Of a DNA stretch of 14,474 nt, positions 12,852-14,474 are shown piece after piece; position 1 is the first letter of the stretch; each line of letters starts with the position of its first letter. The notes under the pieces are model-generated. The model was not told the origin of the DNA and did no database searches. It saw nothing but the letters and a program-made list of their open reading frames with translations. The position numbers were made by a program, and so were the translations under genes. This stretch comes from CAZKVU01 sp964556475 (GTDB taxonomy: Bacteria; Patescibacteriota; Microgenomatia; UBA1406; HO2-37-13b): positions 1 to 14,474 of the forward strand of contig CAZKVU010000019.1 in assembly GCA_964556475.1 (NCBI GenBank), in the 5' to 3' direction.

Positions 12852-13331
12852 ATGAATTTGGAAGATAAATCAACAATTCTTAACTATGTTTCAGAAGGTC
12901 AGCGTGACCTTTTACATGTCGGCTTCCACGTTCGTAATCATGTTGATAAATATCAGGAAAATGGCTTTGATGATTATTCCTTTGTTGTTTTTCCATTTGC
13001 AAAAGCATATGAAGGTTTTCTGAAACAGGCATTTCTTGATATGCGCTTTATTAATGAAAAAGATTTTGGTTCGAAATTTTTTAGAATAGGCAAGGTTATG
13101 TCGCCAAACCTGGTCAAAAAAAATGGGGCACGTTCGATTTACAAAAAAATTTCAGATACATACTCAGTGCAATTGGCGGATAAAATCTGGGAAACATGGA
13201 AAACATCCCGAAATGAAGTATTTCATTATTTTCCACATAATATACGGTCGTTAACTTTAGAAGAAGCAGACCATTGCATCAAGCTGATTCTTGACACAAT
13301 GGAAGAAATTATTTCAGTTTTAAAGGTATAA
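12852..13331 (+). CDS. Stand-alone HEPN-domain protein, RnlA/LsoA-toxin-like
   Basis: The 159-residue, helix-rich protein carries an intact HEPN ribonuclease motif R-x4-H in its canonical form R-N-E-V-F-H (120-125), near the C-terminal end of the domain as is usual. The stretch Y-S-F-V-V-F-P-F-A-K-A-Y-E-G-F-L-K (42-58) resembles the HEPN region of RnlA/LsoA (RNase LS) toxins, which cleave RNA and are held in check by RnlB/LsoB. Here the protein is about half the length of RnlA, so only the HEPN part is present, and no antitoxin-like gene is next to it: glyA is divergent upstream and trpS follows after 7 bases. It could be an RNase in stress or phage defence, or a catalytically tame HEPN involved in RNA binding. 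The motif is seen; the RnlA link is from memory of the family; the activity is inference. Confidence 0.7.
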   Translation: MNLEDKSTILNYVSEGQRDLLHVGFHVRNHVDKYQENGFDDYSFVVFPFAKAYEGFLKQAFLDMRFINEKDFGSKFFRIGKVMSPNLVKKNGARSIYKKISDTYSVQLADKIWETWKTSRNEVFHYFPHNIRSLTLEEADHCIKLILDTMEEIISVLKV

Positions 13332-13332
13332 T
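13327..13332 (+). promoter_or_regulatory. -10 element of trpS overlapping the HEPN stop codon
   Basis: A perfect TATAAT spans the TAA stop of the HEPN gene (13329-13331) and ends 6 bases before the trpS ATG at 13339. No Shine-Dalgarno site is present. A TTGACA at 13291-13296 is too far away (30-base spacer) to be its -35. Confidence 0.45.
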
Positions 13333-13338
13333 AAAATC

Positions 13339-14337
13339 ATGAAAACGATTTTTTCAGGTATTCAGCCCTCCGGCGATCTCCATATTGGTAATTATATTGG
13401 CGCAATCAAGCAGTGGGTGGAAATGCAGCAAAATGCAGATGAACACGACCGCTATATTTTTATGATGGCCGATTTGCATACCGTTACGGTTCCGCAGGAG
13501 CAAGGTGCGTTAGAGAAAAATACACTTGAATTGACAGCTTGGTTTATTGCTGCCGGACTCGATCCTGAAAAGGTTATTCTATTTGTCCAATCACATAATT
13601 CAGATCATCCATATGCTGCATGGTTATTTGACTGTATTACACCAATGGGTTGGATGGAGCGAATGACACAATATAAAGATAAAAGTATGAAGCAAGGTGA
13701 ACGGACGTCGGTTGGTTTGTTTCATTATCCAAATCTACAAGCAGCAGACATTTTGCTGTATGACACAAATCTTGTGCCTGTTGGAGAAGACCAGACACAA
13801 CATATTGAGCTTGCTCGTGATGTTGCTAAAAAGTTTAATGCTCGTTTTGGGGATATTTTTACTGTGCCAACAATTCAGCTTCAGAAGCACGGTGCGCGTA
13901 TCATGTCATTACAAAATCCGCTTGTCAAGATGAGCAAGTCTGATGAAAACAAGAACGGAATCATCAATCTGCTTGATTCAGCCGACATCATCCAAAGTAA
14001 AATTTCAAAAGCCGTCACCGATTCGGGAACCGACATTATTGCATCTGACGAAAAACCTGCAATCACAAACTTGCTCTCGATTTACTCAGCCTTTTCAGGT
14101 AAAGATATCCATGAGATTGAACAAACGTATGCTGGCAAATCATACAGCGATTTCAAAAAAGATCTTGCCGAGGTTGTCGTAAATATTGTTGTCCCAATGC
14201 AGGAAAAGTTTAGAGAGCAGATGAATCAGCGAGACTCAATTACATCGGTATTAAGACTCGGCGCAGAAAAGGCTCATGCTATTTCTTCACAAAAACTTCA
14301 TGATGCCCGTAATGCTGTCGGGTTTTTAACGGTTTAA
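13339..14337 (+). CDS. trpS: Tryptophanyl-tRNA synthetase
   Basis: TrpRS is a cytoplasmic class I enzyme that charges tRNA-Trp with tryptophan using ATP. At 332 residues it has normal bacterial length. The nucleotide-binding signature P-S-G-D-L-H-I-G-N-Y (10-19, HIGN in place of HIGH) and V-K-M-S-K-S-D (196-202) are both present. The Trp-pocket region reads D-I-L-L-Y-D-T-N-L-V-P-V-G-E-D-Q (137-152), and G-W-M-E-R-M-T-Q-Y-K-D-K matches the family. It starts 7 bases after the HEPN gene but also has its own -10-like element, and leuS begins 6 bases after its stop, so trpS and leuS are probably one unit. The end is complete (TAA at 14335-14337). Confidence 0.97.
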   Translation: MKTIFSGIQPSGDLHIGNYIGAIKQWVEMQQNADEHDRYIFMMADLHTVTVPQEQGALEKNTLELTAWFIAAGLDPEKVILFVQSHNSDHPYAAWLFDCITPMGWMERMTQYKDKSMKQGERTSVGLFHYPNLQAADILLYDTNLVPVGEDQTQHIELARDVAKKFNARFGDIFTVPTIQLQKHGARIMSLQNPLVKMSKSDENKNGIINLLDSADIIQSKISKAVTDSGTDIIASDEKPAITNLLSIYSAFSGKDIHEIEQTYAGKSYSDFKKDLAEVVVNIVVPMQEKFREQMNQRDSITSVLRLGAEKAHAISSQKLHDARNAVGFLTV

Positions 14338-14343
14338 TCAACT

Positions 14344-14474
14344 ATGAATACAACATTTGACCCGCAATCCTACGAGGGGAAGTGGATGAAACAATGGGAG
14401 CAGGAAGGTGTATACAAAACGCCTGAGATAAAAGAAGGCGACGATAAAGCCTATACGCTTGTTATGTTTCCATA
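14344..14474 (+). CDS. leuS: Leucyl-tRNA synthetase, N-terminal fragment cut by window
   Basis: Only the first 43 codons are visible. The product reads F-D-P-Q-S-Y-E-G-K-W-M-K-Q-W-E-Q-E-G near the start and ends T-L-V-M-F-P at the window edge, followed by the first two bases (ta) of the next codon. An aromatic M-F-P-Y-P-S-G at this point, just before the HIGH motif, is typical of LeuRS; ValRS would show D-P-P-P-N-V-T-G and IleRS D-G-P-P-Y-A-N-G. LeuRS charges tRNA-Leu. It starts 6 bases after trpS with no Shine-Dalgarno sequence. The HIGH and KMSKS motifs and the editing domain lie outside the window, so the assignment rests on this short N-terminal match. Confidence 0.85.
   Translation, partial: MNTTFDPQSYEGKWMKQWEQEGVYKTPEIKEGDDKAYTLVMFP

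Noticed and set aside
13228..13236. TTTTCCACA in the HEPN gene as a DnaA box
   Set aside because: It is a single site inside conserved coding sequence and shows that this 9-mer turns up by chance here.
13291..13296. Perfect TTGACA as the -35 of trpS
   Set aside because: The spacer to TATAAT at 13327 is 30 bases, far outside 16-18, and the bases encode part of the HEPN protein.

Overview
The window looks like chromosome from a Candidate Phyla Radiation (Patescibacteria) bacterium, most likely of the Microgenomates (OP11) group. This is inferred from gene style, not from a database search. Pointers are a ribosomal protein L1 with a long charged N-terminal extension and a shortened core, a very small SecE, a split ComEC, a PaaX/Cas2-like stand-alone regulator, a membrane-anchored tail-fibre-like surface protein of a type common in these genomes, low GC, and almost no Shine-Dalgarno sequences. 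TGA acts as a stop codon (ends of the 3138-3626 and 5180-5839 genes), so this is the standard bacterial code and not the TGA=Gly code of Gracilibacteria/SR1.

Layout. 1-777 (+): 3' part of an M20 metallopeptidase cut by the window edge. 793-3626 (-): a two-gene unit, reading leftwards, of a small Xer-type N-terminal-domain protein without a catalytic domain, then a 768-residue single-pass surface protein with tail-fibre-like repeats. 3627-4350: a 724-bp, very AT-rich divergent intergenic region with DnaA-box-like sequences. 4351-7546 (+): a PaaX-family regulator followed by a DNA-uptake cluster, comEA, comEC membrane channel and a separate membrane-anchored metallo-beta-lactamase protein, with overlapping or abutting reading frames. 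7551-9032 (-): two exported proteins of unknown function. 9094-11357 (+): secE-nusG-rplK-rplA, the transcription/translation cluster, here not followed by rplJ-rplL. 11376-12707 (-): glyA. 12852-14474 (+): a HEPN-domain protein, trpS and the start of leuS.

How the genes work together. The ComEA/ComEC/MBL set should bind external DNA, degrade one strand and pass the other through the membrane, which fits a host-dependent organism that scavenges nucleotides or takes up DNA. Two separate loci (793-3626 and 7551-9032) make exported or surface-anchored proteins and may serve contact with a host cell. The rest is core translation, one-carbon metabolism and tRNA charging.

The strongest structural signal that the gene list does not explain is at the starts of transcription units. 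Most have a -10-like hexamer ending only 5-7 bases (or about 11-12) before the start codon, with no ribosome binding site. This predicts leaderless or nearly leaderless mRNAs. The two most interesting genes for follow-up are the stand-alone HEPN protein with an intact R-N-x-x-x-H motif beside trpS, and the catalytic-domain-free recombinase-like protein paired with the tail-fibre-like surface protein. No tRNA, rRNA, CRISPR array, insertion sequence or convincing intrinsic terminator was seen.
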